DNA of 64,000 bases, from NCBI GenBank assembly GCA_020161775.1, contig JAIUOW010000016.1, positions 62,001-126,000 on the forward strand, read 5' to 3'. Positions 8,396 through 16,809 of the stretch are shown here, one piece after another. The notes under the pieces are model-generated. The model had not been told where the DNA came from, made no database searches, and saw only the letters and a program-made list of their open reading frames with translations. Position 1 is the stretch's first letter, and every line of letters begins with the position of its first letter. A program made the position numbers and the translations under genes. The stretch is from Pseudomonadota bacterium (GTDB lineage Bacteria; Pseudomonadota; Gammaproteobacteria; Burkholderiales; Burkholderiaceae_C).

Positions 8396-8447
8396 CAGCA
8401 CCAGCAGCAAGCCCCGTGACAGGGGGTTTGCGCGGGGATTGTCCCGA
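8396..8447 (+). promoter_or_regulatory. Leader hairpins, element copy 3
   Basis: AAGCCCC-GTGA-CAGGGGGTTT forms a hairpin, then GCGGGGATTGTCCCGATC (8433-8450) and an AGGAG site before the ATG at 8465. Same arrangement as copy 2. Confidence 0.6.
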
Positions 8448-8464
8448 TCACAGGAGAGCCACCC

Positions 8465-8680
8465 ATGGCAAACACATCCGCAAAGCTCGAATCCATGCAG
8501 AAGGTCGGGCACAGCCTGGACTTCGCCGTGCGCGACCTGCAGGACGCGCTGAAGCACGCCACCCCCGTGGAGGCCATCGTCATCCTGGCGCTGATCGAGC
8601 GCGCGGCCATGCTGCGCACCGATGCACAGGCGCTGGGCGCTGCGATCAATGAAACCGCTACCGAGGCAGCGGCGGCATGA
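8465..8680 (+). CDS. Small helical phage protein, unknown
   Basis: A 71-residue, wholly helical protein (QKVGHSLDFAVRDLQDALKHA). An AGGAGAG site precedes the ATG. Its end overlaps the next start by four bases. No family is recognised. Confidence 0.65.
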   Translation: MANTSAKLESMQKVGHSLDFAVRDLQDALKHATPVEAIVILALIERAAMLRTDAQALGAAINETATEAAAA

Positions 8681-8994
8681 GCACCGCGCCCGCCCTGCAC
8701 ACGAACTGCACGGTGCTGCGCCGCATGCTGCTGACGAATTCCGTCTTCAGCCCCACCACCGGTGCCACAACGCCCACCAGCGAGGAATGGGTAACGCAGC
8801 CCTGCGGCTCGCCCCTGTTCGACACGCCCGCGCAGACGGCCGGCGTCTGCCAGAGCTGCGCCGACGGCTGGAACCACCCGAACAACTACCGCGCCGATGG
8901 CCCCCGGCCGCGCGCCGCCGCCGCACCTACCCACGAGAACAGCCTCGAATCGCCCGGAGCCGGGCTTCTTTCCAACCTCCCTCACGACGCATGA
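8677..8994 (+). CDS. Phage protein with paired cysteines, unknown
   Basis: A 105-residue protein with cysteines at NCTVL, QPCGSP and GVCQSCADGW, which could bind zinc. The C-terminus is Ala/Pro-rich and probably disordered. Starts in the stop of the preceding gene and ends in the start of the following one. Confidence 0.6.
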   Translation: MSTAPALHTNCTVLRRMLLTNSVFSPTTGATTPTSEEWVTQPCGSPLFDTPAQTAGVCQSCADGWNHPNNYRADGPRPRAAAAPTHENSLESPGAGLLSNLPHDA

Positions 8995-9284
8995 CCATGA
9001 ACATCACCGACTTCCAATTCAGGGGGTGCTCCATCCCCGCAGACATGGCCCCTTCACTTGAAGCGTGGATCCAGAACGGCGAGATGCCTGGCAGCTTCCT
9101 GAGCGCCGTGCTCTGCAACGACCTGCTCAACGCCGTGGGCCACGCTGACGCCGTGAACCTGCCCGCGCTGCCCGCCTATGTGGGCTACCTCTACAACGAG
9201 GCGCCTGGCGGATGCTGGGGCTCGCCGGAGAAGGTTGCCGCCTGGGCCGCCAAATTCCAAACCAACAGGAGCAACCATGGGTAA
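8991..9284 (+). CDS. Phage protein, unknown
   Basis: A 97-residue, mostly helical protein (PADMAPSLEAWIQNGEMPGSF, NDLLNAVGHADAVNL). The family of short proteins with the PGSFLxAVL(C/A)NDL segment recurs in phage early regions, but the function is unknown. The ATG at 8991 overlaps the previous stop. Confidence 0.65.
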   Translation: MTMNITDFQFRGCSIPADMAPSLEAWIQNGEMPGSFLSAVLCNDLLNAVGHADAVNLPALPAYVGYLYNEAPGGCWGSPEKVAAWAAKFQTNRSNHG

Positions 9285-9558
9285 GCCCCGCAAGAAGCCC
9301 GCGACCATCACCATGGTCGTGACCGTCCCCCGCCTGCCAGAACTGACGGCCGCTCAACACCGCGCGAGCGTGAAGGACGCCATCAAACACACCGGCGACT
9401 TCTACGGCCGCGCCGTGCGGGTGAGCCCCGTACTGGCGCCTACCAAGCCAGTGAACACCACCCAGCGCGTCCGCTCCGCCAGGGACAAGGGCACGAAGGC
9501 CTCTCCCGAGTTGGCCCGCGCCTTGGCCGCTTTACTGCCCAGCGGCAAGGCGGAATGA
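9277..9558 (+). CDS. Small basic phage protein, unknown
   Basis: A 93-residue basic protein (GKPRKKPATITMVVTVPRL at the N-terminus, then RSARDKGTKASPELARAL). AGGAG precedes the ATG, and its start overlaps the previous gene by eight bases. No family is recognised. Confidence 0.6.
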   Translation: MGKPRKKPATITMVVTVPRLPELTAAQHRASVKDAIKHTGDFYGRAVRVSPVLAPTKPVNTTQRVRSARDKGTKASPELARALAALLPSGKAE

Positions 9559-9576
9559 TTACTACAAAATAGCACC

Positions 9577-10119
9577 ATGGACATCCAGATCAAGAAATCC
9601 GGCCGGTACGCCGCCCGGTACCAGATCACTGCCGACGGCAAGGTTGTCGGTGATGTGGGTCACTTCCGGGGCCGTGGCCGACACACGCGCCCGTGGGTGG
9701 TAAGCGTCAATGGCGTGTACTGGCGCACCGATGCGGACGGCTCGAAGCGCCCCAGCACGCGCGGCGGCGGCTCCGTGCGATTGGCCCGCCGCCTCAGTGA
9801 GGCCAGCGACATCGCCCGCGTCGCGCTGGAGGAGCTGGAGCGCAACCCGCCGCCGCCCCGGGCGTCCGACCCCGGCCCAGACACCGACATGGCTGACATC
9901 CTGTCCCTGCTGGACGCAGCCGGTATCCCGCCGGGAAACCTGGGCACGCGGCTCAAGGACCTGCTGAACTTCGACAAGGTGAACAGCCTCACCAGCCTGG
10001 CCAACCCGCCGGGCTGGGCCGTGCACCTGGGCGGCTTCAGCCCTGACTACCATCACGGCGACATGCACCCTCTGGTGGCCCTGGCCGCCTCACGCACTAT
10101 GAATGGGAGAAAGCTATGA
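9577..10119 (+). CDS. Phage protein, unknown
   Basis: A 180-residue protein. The N-terminal third is beta-rich and basic (KKSGRYAARYQITADGKVVG, RGRGRHTRPW); the rest is helical. No clear ribosome-binding site is seen before the ATG. It overlaps the next gene by four bases. Function unknown. Confidence 0.6.
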   Translation: MDIQIKKSGRYAARYQITADGKVVGDVGHFRGRGRHTRPWVVSVNGVYWRTDADGSKRPSTRGGGSVRLARRLSEASDIARVALEELERNPPPPRASDPGPDTDMADILSLLDAAGIPPGNLGTRLKDLLNFDKVNSLTSLANPPGWAVHLGGFSPDYHHGDMHPLVALAASRTMNGRKL

Positions 10120-10541
10120 AGATACAAATTACCGCCTCCCCGGTGTTCCACCTTCCGTTGACCGCGAGCGACGTGCGGCTCCTTCGCGAACTGGCCGCCG
10201 CTCACTACGACAGCGTGTGCAAGGCGGCCGGCGTCTTGGGGGGATTTTTGTATGGTTGGTCCAACATGCTGAGCTGCATGGAAGACGAGCCCGCTTCGGC
10301 TGAGCCCTGCACAGTGGACGCCACCTGGAGAAACATCGACACCACGCTCAAGATCCTGGAGATGGCGGGGCCGGTGCTGCATGGGCGGGAAGATGCCATG
10401 GCGCAAGCTCGACAGCTCAGCCGTGACCTTTTCGAGGCCACTGCCCGTTGGCGCCTCATCTCACCAACGTGGACTGCCGAGATCGAGACAGCACCGGCCA
10501 GCATCCGTCGGGCCGATGCCAAGGAAGTGCCCCATGAGTGA
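10116..10541 (+). CDS. Phage protein, unknown
   Basis: A 141-residue helical protein with a short hydrophobic stretch (CKAAGVLGGFLYGWSNM) too short to be a confident membrane segment. GGGAG precedes the ATG and the start is coupled to the previous stop. No family is recognised. Confidence 0.65.
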   Translation: MKIQITASPVFHLPLTASDVRLLRELAAAHYDSVCKAAGVLGGFLYGWSNMLSCMEDEPASAEPCTVDATWRNIDTTLKILEMAGPVLHGREDAMAQARQLSRDLFEATARWRLISPTWTAEIETAPASIRRADAKEVPHE

Positions 10542-10905
10542 AGACACCCCCGAATACCTGCCTGCTTCCAATAACGACCGCCGCATCGCCGAGGCACTTC
10601 GGGACCTGCCCGAACCGTTTCCCACCTCCCGCGAGCGAGGGGACAAGGAACAGCTCGCCCGCCACCTGGGAGCCCTGCGCGCGCGGCTGGACTGGCTCGT
10701 GAAGCTGGAGGAAGAGCACGGCGACCAACAGAAGGGGCTGCACCACAACCGGGCCGAGCGCAACGCGCTGATCGCGGTGTTGCAGCAGTACGCGGCCCAG
10801 CCCAGAGCCGTCGGCATGCGCATGCTGCCCGTCCCCGAGCTGGCGGCAGCGTCGGGCTTCCAGCAACCCTCTCGCAAACGGATTGAACCCAATGAATACC
10901 GCTGA
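10534..10905 (+). CDS. Phage protein, unknown
   Basis: A 123-residue, charged, helical protein with a coiled-coil-like centre (LGALRARLDWLVKLEEEHGD). Starts eight bases inside the preceding gene. No family is recognised. Confidence 0.6.
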   Translation: MSEDTPEYLPASNNDRRIAEALRDLPEPFPTSRERGDKEQLARHLGALRARLDWLVKLEEEHGDQQKGLHHNRAERNALIAVLQQYAAQPRAVGMRMLPVPELAAASGFQQPSRKRIEPNEYR

Positions 10906-11083
10906 CACCCAACGAGTATTGCGTGAACACACTCAGTCCATTTTGAGGACCCGTGACCCACGTGCATTGATCGAGCGCCTCCAGTCATTTTCGGATGTCG
11001 TCATGCAAGCTACCGCGTCGCCCGCTCCGCCTCCCACCCCGGCCACGAGCGATCTGGCGATCCTGGGCGACCATGACAACTAA
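10892..11083 (+). CDS. Small phage protein, unknown
   Basis: A 63-residue protein (NTADTQRVLREHTQSILRTR) overlapping both neighbours. The ATG at 10892 is chosen; a TTG at 10883 is possible. No family is recognised. Confidence 0.5.
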   Translation: MNTADTQRVLREHTQSILRTRDPRALIERLQSFSDVVMQATASPAPPPTPATSDLAILGDHDN

Positions 11084-11579
11084 TCAGCTTCCCCTCCAGC
11101 TCACGGCCGCGCTCATCAACCGTGTGCCGGTCACTGCCGGTGGACCGTACATCGAGCTGAGCGCTTGGAGCCTGTTCCGCAAGGGCGGCTTTGCCGACGG
11201 CGATGTCCTGGACGATCTGCTGTGCGACCATATCGAGGATAGCGAGATTGAAGCCGCCAGCGCCGCAGCCGACGCGGCGCGCGAAGACGGCGTAGACGAT
11301 GAAGACCTTGGTTTCAGGCACAACCTGCTGGTCACGCTGGTCGAGGGCTTTCTCTTGCCCGCCATGCCGCCGGTGAAGACCGAGCATTACTGCACCTGTC
11401 ACAACCCGATCCGCGTCGCTGAGGACGAAGAGGGCCGGGCGGCAGAGCTGGAGCACTACATGGTCCGCATCCCCGAGGCTGTGATCGTGCTGATCGCGCG
11501 CACAATGCTGGCCATGCGCGCCCGCAGGCCGGTGACGCTTGCCGAGCTGGAGCAGCACCTGGCGCCGGCCGTCGCGTGA
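11073..11579 (+). CDS. Phage protein, unknown
   Basis: A 168-residue acidic protein with a central helical stretch (IEDSEIEAASAAADAAREDG) and a CTCHNPIRV segment that may hold a metal. Overlaps its neighbours at both ends, which supports it being in one operon with the exported HNH nuclease downstream. Function unknown. Confidence 0.65.
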   Translation: MTTNQLPLQLTAALINRVPVTAGGPYIELSAWSLFRKGGFADGDVLDDLLCDHIEDSEIEAASAAADAAREDGVDDEDLGFRHNLLVTLVEGFLLPAMPPVKTEHYCTCHNPIRVAEDEEGRAAELEHYMVRIPEAVIVLIARTMLAMRARRPVTLAELEQHLAPAVA

Positions 11580-11878
11580 AGGTCATCGCCCTCGCACTGG
11601 CCCTGGCCCTGCTGGCGCCGGCCGCGCCCGCAAGGTCACCGCGATCCGCCGCCCAGCTCATGGCCTTCAAACGGGCCAACCCATGCCCCGAGACAGGCCT
11701 ACGGCGCGGCTCCTGCCCGGGCTATGAGGTTGACCACGTGATGGCTCTATGCGCCGGCGGCGCCGATCACCCCGACAACATGCAGTGGCTCACCGTGGAA
11801 CAGCACCGCGTGAAGACCCGCCAGGACCTGCGCACCTGCCGCATACTGCGCAAGCTGAAAGAGCGCGACGGCCCCTGA
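11576..11878 (+). CDS. Exported HNH endonuclease-like protein
   Basis: The 100-residue product begins with a signal peptide (MKVIALALALALLAPAAPA) and continues into an HNH fold: CPGYEVDHVMALCAGG supplies the first His, DHPDNMQWL the Asn, and VEQHRVKTRQD the last His. Flanking cysteines (NPCPETG, GSCPG, RTCRI) may form disulfides or bind metal. Phage HNH proteins near terminase often help packaging in the cytoplasm, but a signal peptide points to the periplasm. It starts with GTG inside the previous stop and converges with the acyltransferase gene. Confidence 0.75.
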   Translation: MKVIALALALALLAPAAPARSPRSAAQLMAFKRANPCPETGLRRGSCPGYEVDHVMALCAGGADHPDNMQWLTVEQHRVKTRQDLRTCRILRKLKERDGP

Positions 11879-11886
11879 TCACCAGG

Positions 11887-12720
11887 TCAACGCCACATGT
11901 CCGCGAGCCAGAAGTGTGGGCCGTCCGTCGGGATCTGCTGTAGATACGCCTGGGCGCGCGGCGGCGCTTCGCTCAGCGGGCGCATCACCTCGCCGTCCAG
12001 AAACCCCAGCGCCTGCATCGTCAGCCCCTTGTCTGTCATGGAGGAGCGCAGCACCAGCCGGGGCGATGGCTTGCGGTACACGTGCGGGGCTTCGGTGTCC
12101 ACCGCCAGCTCCTGCAGGCGGTGCAGGTTGTTCCCCCGATAAACGATGTCGAAGTCCCACGGGCGCACCTGGGCCACGGCCGCGCGGGTTTCCTCGTCCA
12201 GGCGGTAGCGCAGGTGCCGCGCCGGCACGCCGCCCGCGATGGCGAAGGGCTCAACCTCCCCGGCCACCACGGCGCCGGCCGCGACCAGGGAGCCGTCGCC
12301 GATGCGCGCGCCCGGCAGCACCTGGGCGCGACCTGAGATGACCACGCCATTGCCGATGTGAAAGGGGTCCGGCTCACGCGGGCGCAGCTCGGGGATGGCC
12401 TTGCTGATCGTGTCGAAGAACGGGATGTTCGCCTCCACGGTGTGCACCGGCAGCTCGTTGCGGTGCTCGCCGCCGCCGTATAGGTGACAGGGCGTGGCGA
12501 AGTTGCAGAACTGGCCCACCACCCCGATGCAGCCTGCGGCCTCCTCCACCACGAACTCCACCAGGTTGCCCGCGTAGAAGGAGCCCCGGCCCACGTCGAT
12601 GTAGGCGGTCTCGGTGACGTAGAAACGCAGGTCGTAGTGCCCGAGGAACATCCGCAGCCGCGCCCCCATCGGCATGTCCTTGGGAATCTCCACCGGCATG
12701 GGATCGTGCGTGATCAGCAT
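11887..12720 (-). CDS. Hexapeptide-repeat O-acetyltransferase-like protein
   Basis: The 277-residue product has the left-handed beta-helix of Vat/CatB-type acetyltransferases: IGNGVVISGRAQVLPGARIGDGSLVAAGAVV followed in the family by the VxPxxIxGGxPA signature, here EPFAIAGGVPARHLRYRL. A His in YGGGEHRNELPVHT matches the position of the catalytic His of these enzymes. Relatives acetylate small molecules or sugars with acetyl-CoA. It lies 22 bases after the large terminase on the same strand, an unusual place for such an enzyme. Possible roles are lysogenic conversion of surface sugars or drug modification; neither is shown. Confidence 0.7.
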   Translation of the reverse strand: MLITHDPMPVEIPKDMPMGARLRMFLGHYDLRFYVTETAYIDVGRGSFYAGNLVEFVVEEAAGCIGVVGQFCNFATPCHLYGGGEHRNELPVHTVEANIPFFDTISKAIPELRPREPDPFHIGNGVVISGRAQVLPGARIGDGSLVAAGAVVAGEVEPFAIAGGVPARHLRYRLDEETRAAVAQVRPWDFDIVYRGNNLHRLQELAVDTEAPHVYRKPSPRLVLRSSMTDKGLTMQALGFLDGEVMRPLSEAPPRAQAYLQQIPTDGPHFWLADMWR

Positions 12721-12742
12721 GCGCGCATTCTAGAGTGCCGCC

Positions 12743-14317
12743 CTACGCAGCGATGCCGGCCGCCGCGAGCGCGGCCTCTACCTCGTCCTGCAGGCGCTCC
12801 GCCGTGGCCTTGCGCGCGTCTGGCGGGCGCTCGCCGTCCACGGCATCGCTCACGATGTAGTGCACCTCCTCCAGGTACGCGAAGCTGATCGCGTCCCAGA
12901 TGTCGGGCGACGGCAGGCCTTCCCACTCCTTGGACCGCTTGCTCTCGATCACGTACTGGGCCTTGTCGTTGAAGTGGTACGGGATGCGCGAGCCCTGATC
13001 CAGCAGCTCGGTCTGGTGGCGGCTGTCGTGGAATGCGTGCTTGTCGATGCTGAGCTGTCCGGCCTTGGCCGCGCGCGCCACCGTGACCATGGCCTGGGCG
13101 CGTTGGTTGAAGAACACCTCCTTGAGCGCCTTCTTGAAGCAAGGATTGCCCCACAGGATTTTGATCGTGTGGGGCAGGCCGTGGTGGTCACGCAGCCGCT
13201 TGATCAGCGGCCCGCCGATACCCCCGCCGTCGATGGCCAGCGTGGCATTCGACAGGCGGCCCATGATCTGCTGGATCTCCCCGATCAAGGTCGTCTCGCT
13301 GATGGTGTTCGAGCAGATGGGCACATCCACGATGTGCACACGCCGGGCGTCGTGCTCGTGAGGCTGGCCGTTGCCAACCACCTTGGCGATGATCACCACC
13401 GTCTTGTCGCGGTACTCGCCCGCGCCCACGTCCACCAGCACCAGCCAGCCGAAGTCTTCCCCCGGCTTGAGGCTGCATTGCCCGATGGTCTTCTCCAGGG
13501 CGCTGCGGCTCAGGAGCTGGCCCACCAGGTTCTCGGGGAAGATGCCCCGGACCTTGATCTGGTACTGCGGGTCGTCGATGCCCCCGTACTCGTTGCGCTT
13601 CTCCAGTATCCACTCCATGGACACCAGCGGGCTTTCTTCGCTGTTGAAGGCGAGGTTGTTCCATGGGCCCCCGCGCGACTTGCTCAGCTTGTGGTGCGTA
13701 TCGTAGAAGAACCCGGTGTTGCGCGTGCCCTGGGATGTCATCAGCATCCGGTTGCGCTTGTCGGTCAGGCCGCCGGTGAGCACGCCGAAATTGGCGTCAG
13801 GGATGCCGGACGCCTCATCGGCGATCACCATGTACCAGTCGCGGTGCATGCCGGCCAGGTTCTCGGGCTGGCCGCGCGGCGCGGTCTTGGCGATCACGAA
13901 CCACTGCTTCTTGAAGCCGTTGACGTAGACCCGCTCGTCCTCGACCTTGTAGTAGTCGCAGATCCAGCCGTACTGGCCGCTCTGGATGTGGTCCTTTATG
14001 TCAGTGATTTCCTTCCAACTGACGTTCTGAACCTGCTCGATCTTGGGCGCCGTGATCAGCGTGTTGCTCATCAGGAAGCACAGCAGGTGCCACGTGGCGA
14101 TGATGCCCAGGCTGCGCGACTTGCCCGTGCCGTGGCCGGACACCACGGACGTGCGCGAGCCAGGGTCCTGCACGCTGTTGAACAGGTCGATCTGCTGCCA
14201 GGTGCTGTTCTGGCCGCAGACCTCGAAGGCGAATCGGTTCAGGTCGAACGCGAACCGCTTGATGAAGTCAGGCCAGCGCGGGTCATCCTGCAGCCGCGCT
14301 ATGCGTTTGCGGGCCAT
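12743..14317 (-). CDS. terL: Terminase large subunit
   Basis: The 524-residue motor has Walker A GHGTGKS (61-67), Walker B MVIADEA (163-169) with the catalytic Glu, a coupling-type SQGT motif, and a C-terminal RNase H-like nuclease starting at VLVDVGAGEYRDKT with further acidic residues at AIDGGGIG and PDIWDAI. It pumps DNA into the prohead and cuts it. It overlaps the 63-residue gene upstream by three bases and sits in the terS-to-terL leftward operon. Confidence 0.93.
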   Translation of the reverse strand: MARKRIARLQDDPRWPDFIKRFAFDLNRFAFEVCGQNSTWQQIDLFNSVQDPGSRTSVVSGHGTGKSRSLGIIATWHLLCFLMSNTLITAPKIEQVQNVSWKEITDIKDHIQSGQYGWICDYYKVEDERVYVNGFKKQWFVIAKTAPRGQPENLAGMHRDWYMVIADEASGIPDANFGVLTGGLTDKRNRMLMTSQGTRNTGFFYDTHHKLSKSRGGPWNNLAFNSEESPLVSMEWILEKRNEYGGIDDPQYQIKVRGIFPENLVGQLLSRSALEKTIGQCSLKPGEDFGWLVLVDVGAGEYRDKTVVIIAKVVGNGQPHEHDARRVHIVDVPICSNTISETTLIGEIQQIMGRLSNATLAIDGGGIGGPLIKRLRDHHGLPHTIKILWGNPCFKKALKEVFFNQRAQAMVTVARAAKAGQLSIDKHAFHDSRHQTELLDQGSRIPYHFNDKAQYVIESKRSKEWEGLPSPDIWDAISFAYLEEVHYIVSDAVDGERPPDARKATAERLQDEVEAALAAAGIAA

Positions 14318-14508
14318 CAGCCGCCTCCGATGCGCTCCAGCAGCTCGGCGTCCCGGCGCTCCAACGCCAGGATGGCTTTCCTGTGACGCCTACGGTCGGC
14401 CAGCCCCAGGCGCGCGTATGCAGGCCTGCGGACCTGGGCCCATAGCCGCTCCAGCTCAGCGGCGATCTTGCGCTGCTCGGTTGCCAGTGCGCGCATGCCC
14501 GTGCTCAC
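14317..14508 (-). CDS. Small helical phage protein between terS and terL
   Basis: A 63-residue, arginine-rich, helical protein (RKIAAELERLWAQVRR, RRHRKAILALERRDAELLER). The GTG at 14508 is chosen because it overlaps the upstream stop (GTGA). Helical, basic and next to terL, it may assist packaging, but no family is recognised. Confidence 0.55.
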   Translation of the reverse strand: MSTGMRALATEQRKIAAELERLWAQVRRPAYARLGLADRRRHRKAILALERRDAELLERIGGG

Positions 14509-15209
14509 GCCGCAGGCTCCGCCACCGCACACGGCTTCCAGGCCACACGGCCGTCGTCGCTGAACTCGAAGGCCAGTCCCAGGTGCTGCTCAATCAGCGC
14601 TCGGTCCTCGGGCGTCGCGTCTTGCAGATGAACCGTGTAGAACTTTTCGTAGGTGGTCGCGCGGGCCGGCTCACCCGGGTGCTGCCAGCCAAACTCCGGG
14701 GCACCCGTGGTGCGGTTGAAGCCGATCTGCACGCGCACCATCCTTTGACCGCCGCTGGTGACACCCTCCGTGGGAGCATCGCCAACGAATCCCGGCGCCA
14801 GGCAGGTGCACGACTGGTGCGGCCGGTGGCTGCTCTGCTCACCATGCTCGCAGGCCTTGCCGCTGTACTTGCAGATCGGCGTGGCGTGGCTGGTGGACAT
14901 CCGGCTTTCCAGCATGCCCGCGTGCGGGTTGGGGATGCCATCGAAGTACGCCTTGTGGGGCCAGCCGTACTTCCAGTCAGCCCAGTCGCCCTTGGCGCCC
15001 GCCCGGATGGCGGCAGCCACGTCGGCCGGGTGCATGGAACCGCAATAGCCACATGACCGCAGGCGCCCCGTGGTGCGGGTGCGCGACTCGGGATAGGCCG
15101 CCTTCAGATCCGGCGGGCTGGCCGGGTCCCATGGCACCTTGCGGTCCGGCCATTTGGCCGTGCCGAAGTGGTTCATGTCATGCCGGTGGGCAATGCTGGT
15201 GTCGCTCAT
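14505..15209 (-). CDS. Phage protein with cysteine clusters, unknown
   Basis: A 234-residue protein with SCGYCGSMHPAD near residue 53 and further Cys/His residues (CKYSGKACEHGEQSSH, SCTCLAPG), probably a zinc-binding fold. Located between the small and large terminase genes in the same operon. Proteins of this kind recur in terminase regions of betaproteobacterial phages, but the function is unknown. Confidence 0.65.
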   Translation of the reverse strand: MSDTSIAHRHDMNHFGTAKWPDRKVPWDPASPPDLKAAYPESRTRTTGRLRSCGYCGSMHPADVAAAIRAGAKGDWADWKYGWPHKAYFDGIPNPHAGMLESRMSTSHATPICKYSGKACEHGEQSSHRPHQSCTCLAPGFVGDAPTEGVTSGGQRMVRVQIGFNRTTGAPEFGWQHPGEPARATTYEKFYTVHLQDATPEDRALIEQHLGLAFEFSDDGRVAWKPCAVAEPAA

Positions 15210-15229
15210 GGGTTTGCTCCGATTGAAAA

Positions 15230-16240
15230 TCAGCCGGGGGCGCCGGCTTGGGGGTGTTGGGGGGTGGAGGGTTGGGCGCCGCCGGCCGTGCCAAAGCGCT
15301 CCCGCTCGTCCAACTCCTCGATGCGCTTGCGCCGCGCCTGCATTTCCTCACGGGTGCGCAGGGCGTGGTCGATGGCGGTGTCGTACAGGGCCGCCCATTC
15401 CTCGGGCGACTTCTCGGGCACGCTGGACTTCTGCACGTTGTCAGCCTCGTACAGGCCTTGGTGCTTCATCAGCATGTCCTTTGCCCGCAGCTTGTCGTGC
15501 ATCTTGACCTCGATGCCGTCCTTGGTTTCCTTGATTCCAGCGAACAGGTTCACGGCGTCCGGCGCCAGCTTGCTCGTGTCCTTGATCACGTTGCGGCCGA
15601 CACCCACGCCACAGCACTCGGGGCATTCCGGGTTGGGTTCGCGCCAGCGGTTGTAGCCAACACCCCCCTTTTCGTTGAACTCACGCGGCGTGTAGGGCCG
15701 GTCCTTCATGATGGCCAGGGTCTCACGCTTCGACTCAGCCTCCTCGAACTCGTCGCGCGCCTTGTCCATCTCGCCCTGGGTGCGCTGGTATCCAAAGTTC
15801 TGACCCCAGCAGTGCCGGCAGCACAGGTAACGGTATTCGCTCAGCGCCCGATGGTCCGCCTCCGCGATGTCGCGGATGCCGCGCACAGTTTCGTCCGCAT
15901 CAAGCTGCAGCCGCTCCATCTGGGCCGCTCGTAGCTCAGCGATTTTTCGAGCCACGTTGGGACGCGCTAGGGTCCTGCACCCCTCAGTCCTGCACGTCAG
16001 CGGCGTCGCGTGCGGGTGCGCCTTGGCATAGGCGTGGTTGGCTTTCAGGTGAACCATGTACTCGGCAACGAACACCTCCTCGGTCGGCAGGAGGGGCTTC
16101 TGCTCCGCTTTCTGGAGCGCTTCCTCGTCAGTGGGTGCGGTGCGCCGGGGCGTCTTGGTGGGGGCGGCTGCTTTCGGGCGCGGCTTGGCCTTGGGTGGCG
16201 CGCCTGGCTTTCCTTTTCCCGATTCCGTCTTTTTGGACAT
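15230..16240 (-). CDS. terS: Terminase small subunit
   Basis: The 336-residue protein has a basic, low-complexity N-terminus, then the terminase-small-subunit helix-turn-helix (EEVFVAEYMVHLKANHAYAKA ... RPNVARKIAEL, around residues 55-105) and a C-terminal region with two CxxC-type pairs (LCCRHCWGQ, CPECCGVG). It recognises phage DNA and recruits TerL. The ATG at 16240 is chosen; the frame stays open to 16384 but that part is Pro/Thr/His-rich and overlaps a G-rich repeat. The C-terminal coding end (about 15238-15275) is G-rich on the plus strand. Confidence 0.75.
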   Translation of the reverse strand: MSKKTESGKGKPGAPPKAKPRPKAAAPTKTPRRTAPTDEEALQKAEQKPLLPTEEVFVAEYMVHLKANHAYAKAHPHATPLTCRTEGCRTLARPNVARKIAELRAAQMERLQLDADETVRGIRDIAEADHRALSEYRYLCCRHCWGQNFGYQRTQGEMDKARDEFEEAESKRETLAIMKDRPYTPREFNEKGGVGYNRWREPNPECPECCGVGVGRNVIKDTSKLAPDAVNLFAGIKETKDGIEVKMHDKLRAKDMLMKHQGLYEADNVQKSSVPEKSPEEWAALYDTAIDHALRTREEMQARRKRIEELDERERFGTAGGAQPSTPQHPQAGAPG

Positions 16241-16292
16241 GGAAACGATTGTGGGGAGCGTCTGTTTTCTGGCTTGCGCGCTTTTCCCGATG

Positions 16293-16346
16293 TGTTGGGG
16301 TTGTTGGGGTGTTTTCCCGTTTTGATTTGTGGGTGTTGGGGTGGCG
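16293..16346. repeat. G-rich repeats upstream of terS
   Basis: On the minus strand CCCCAACA-type units occur four times between 16299 and 16340. Related G-rich units lie at 15251-15275 and 17349-17362. Short repeats beside terS are typical of terminase-binding (pac/cos) sites, but this assignment is a guess. 16241-16443 holds no other gene. Confidence 0.4.
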
Positions 16347-16443
16347 TGTGGGTGCTCTATGTGCTGGAGGGTGGGCGCGGTCATGCCTTCCCTGCCGTTG
16401 GCCGTGTTTCCCGACGGGATTCCAGTGGGATACTGGCGGGACT

Positions 16444-16809
16444 ATGGCCGACCACGACCACGATGAAGCCCAGATGGAGCGCGCGCGGTGGCGCGGCATG
16501 CGCAACCCCTTCTTGCGCAGCATGGCGGATGTGGATCATTGGGCCCAGGCCAACGGTGGGGAGCCTGCAGTGCGCCGGGCTCTCGCCGACGGCCTTTTCA
16601 GTGCCTGCTCGGTCATCGTGAAGAGCTGGATTGAACTTGAGGAGCGAAAGCGCGTTGTGGCGCTTGATGTCGCAGCACTTGAGGCCTCCCAGCAGTCAGC
16701 CCGGTCGGCCGAGCGCGCCGCGCGCTACGCCATGTGGTCGGCCGTGATCTCGGCCGCCGTGGGCGTGGTGGCCGCCGGCACGTTCCTCTACACGTTCGTC
16801 ATCCGCTGA
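16444..16809 (+). CDS. Small tail-anchored membrane protein
   Basis: A 121-residue protein with a charged helical body (KSWIELEERKRVVALDVAALE) and one C-terminal membrane segment (AVISAAVGVVAAGTFLYTFV). It stands divergent from terS. The single C-terminal segment and position near the terminases would fit a lysis or membrane role, but it does not match a known holin class. Confidence 0.6.
   Translation: MADHDHDEAQMERARWRGMRNPFLRSMADVDHWAQANGGEPAVRRALADGLFSACSVIVKSWIELEERKRVVALDVAALEASQQSARSAERAARYAMWSAVISAAVGVVAAGTFLYTFVIR

Noticed and set aside
12860..14386. A plus-strand frame of 508 codons
   Set aside because: It is antisense to terL, whose Walker and nuclease motifs are clear.
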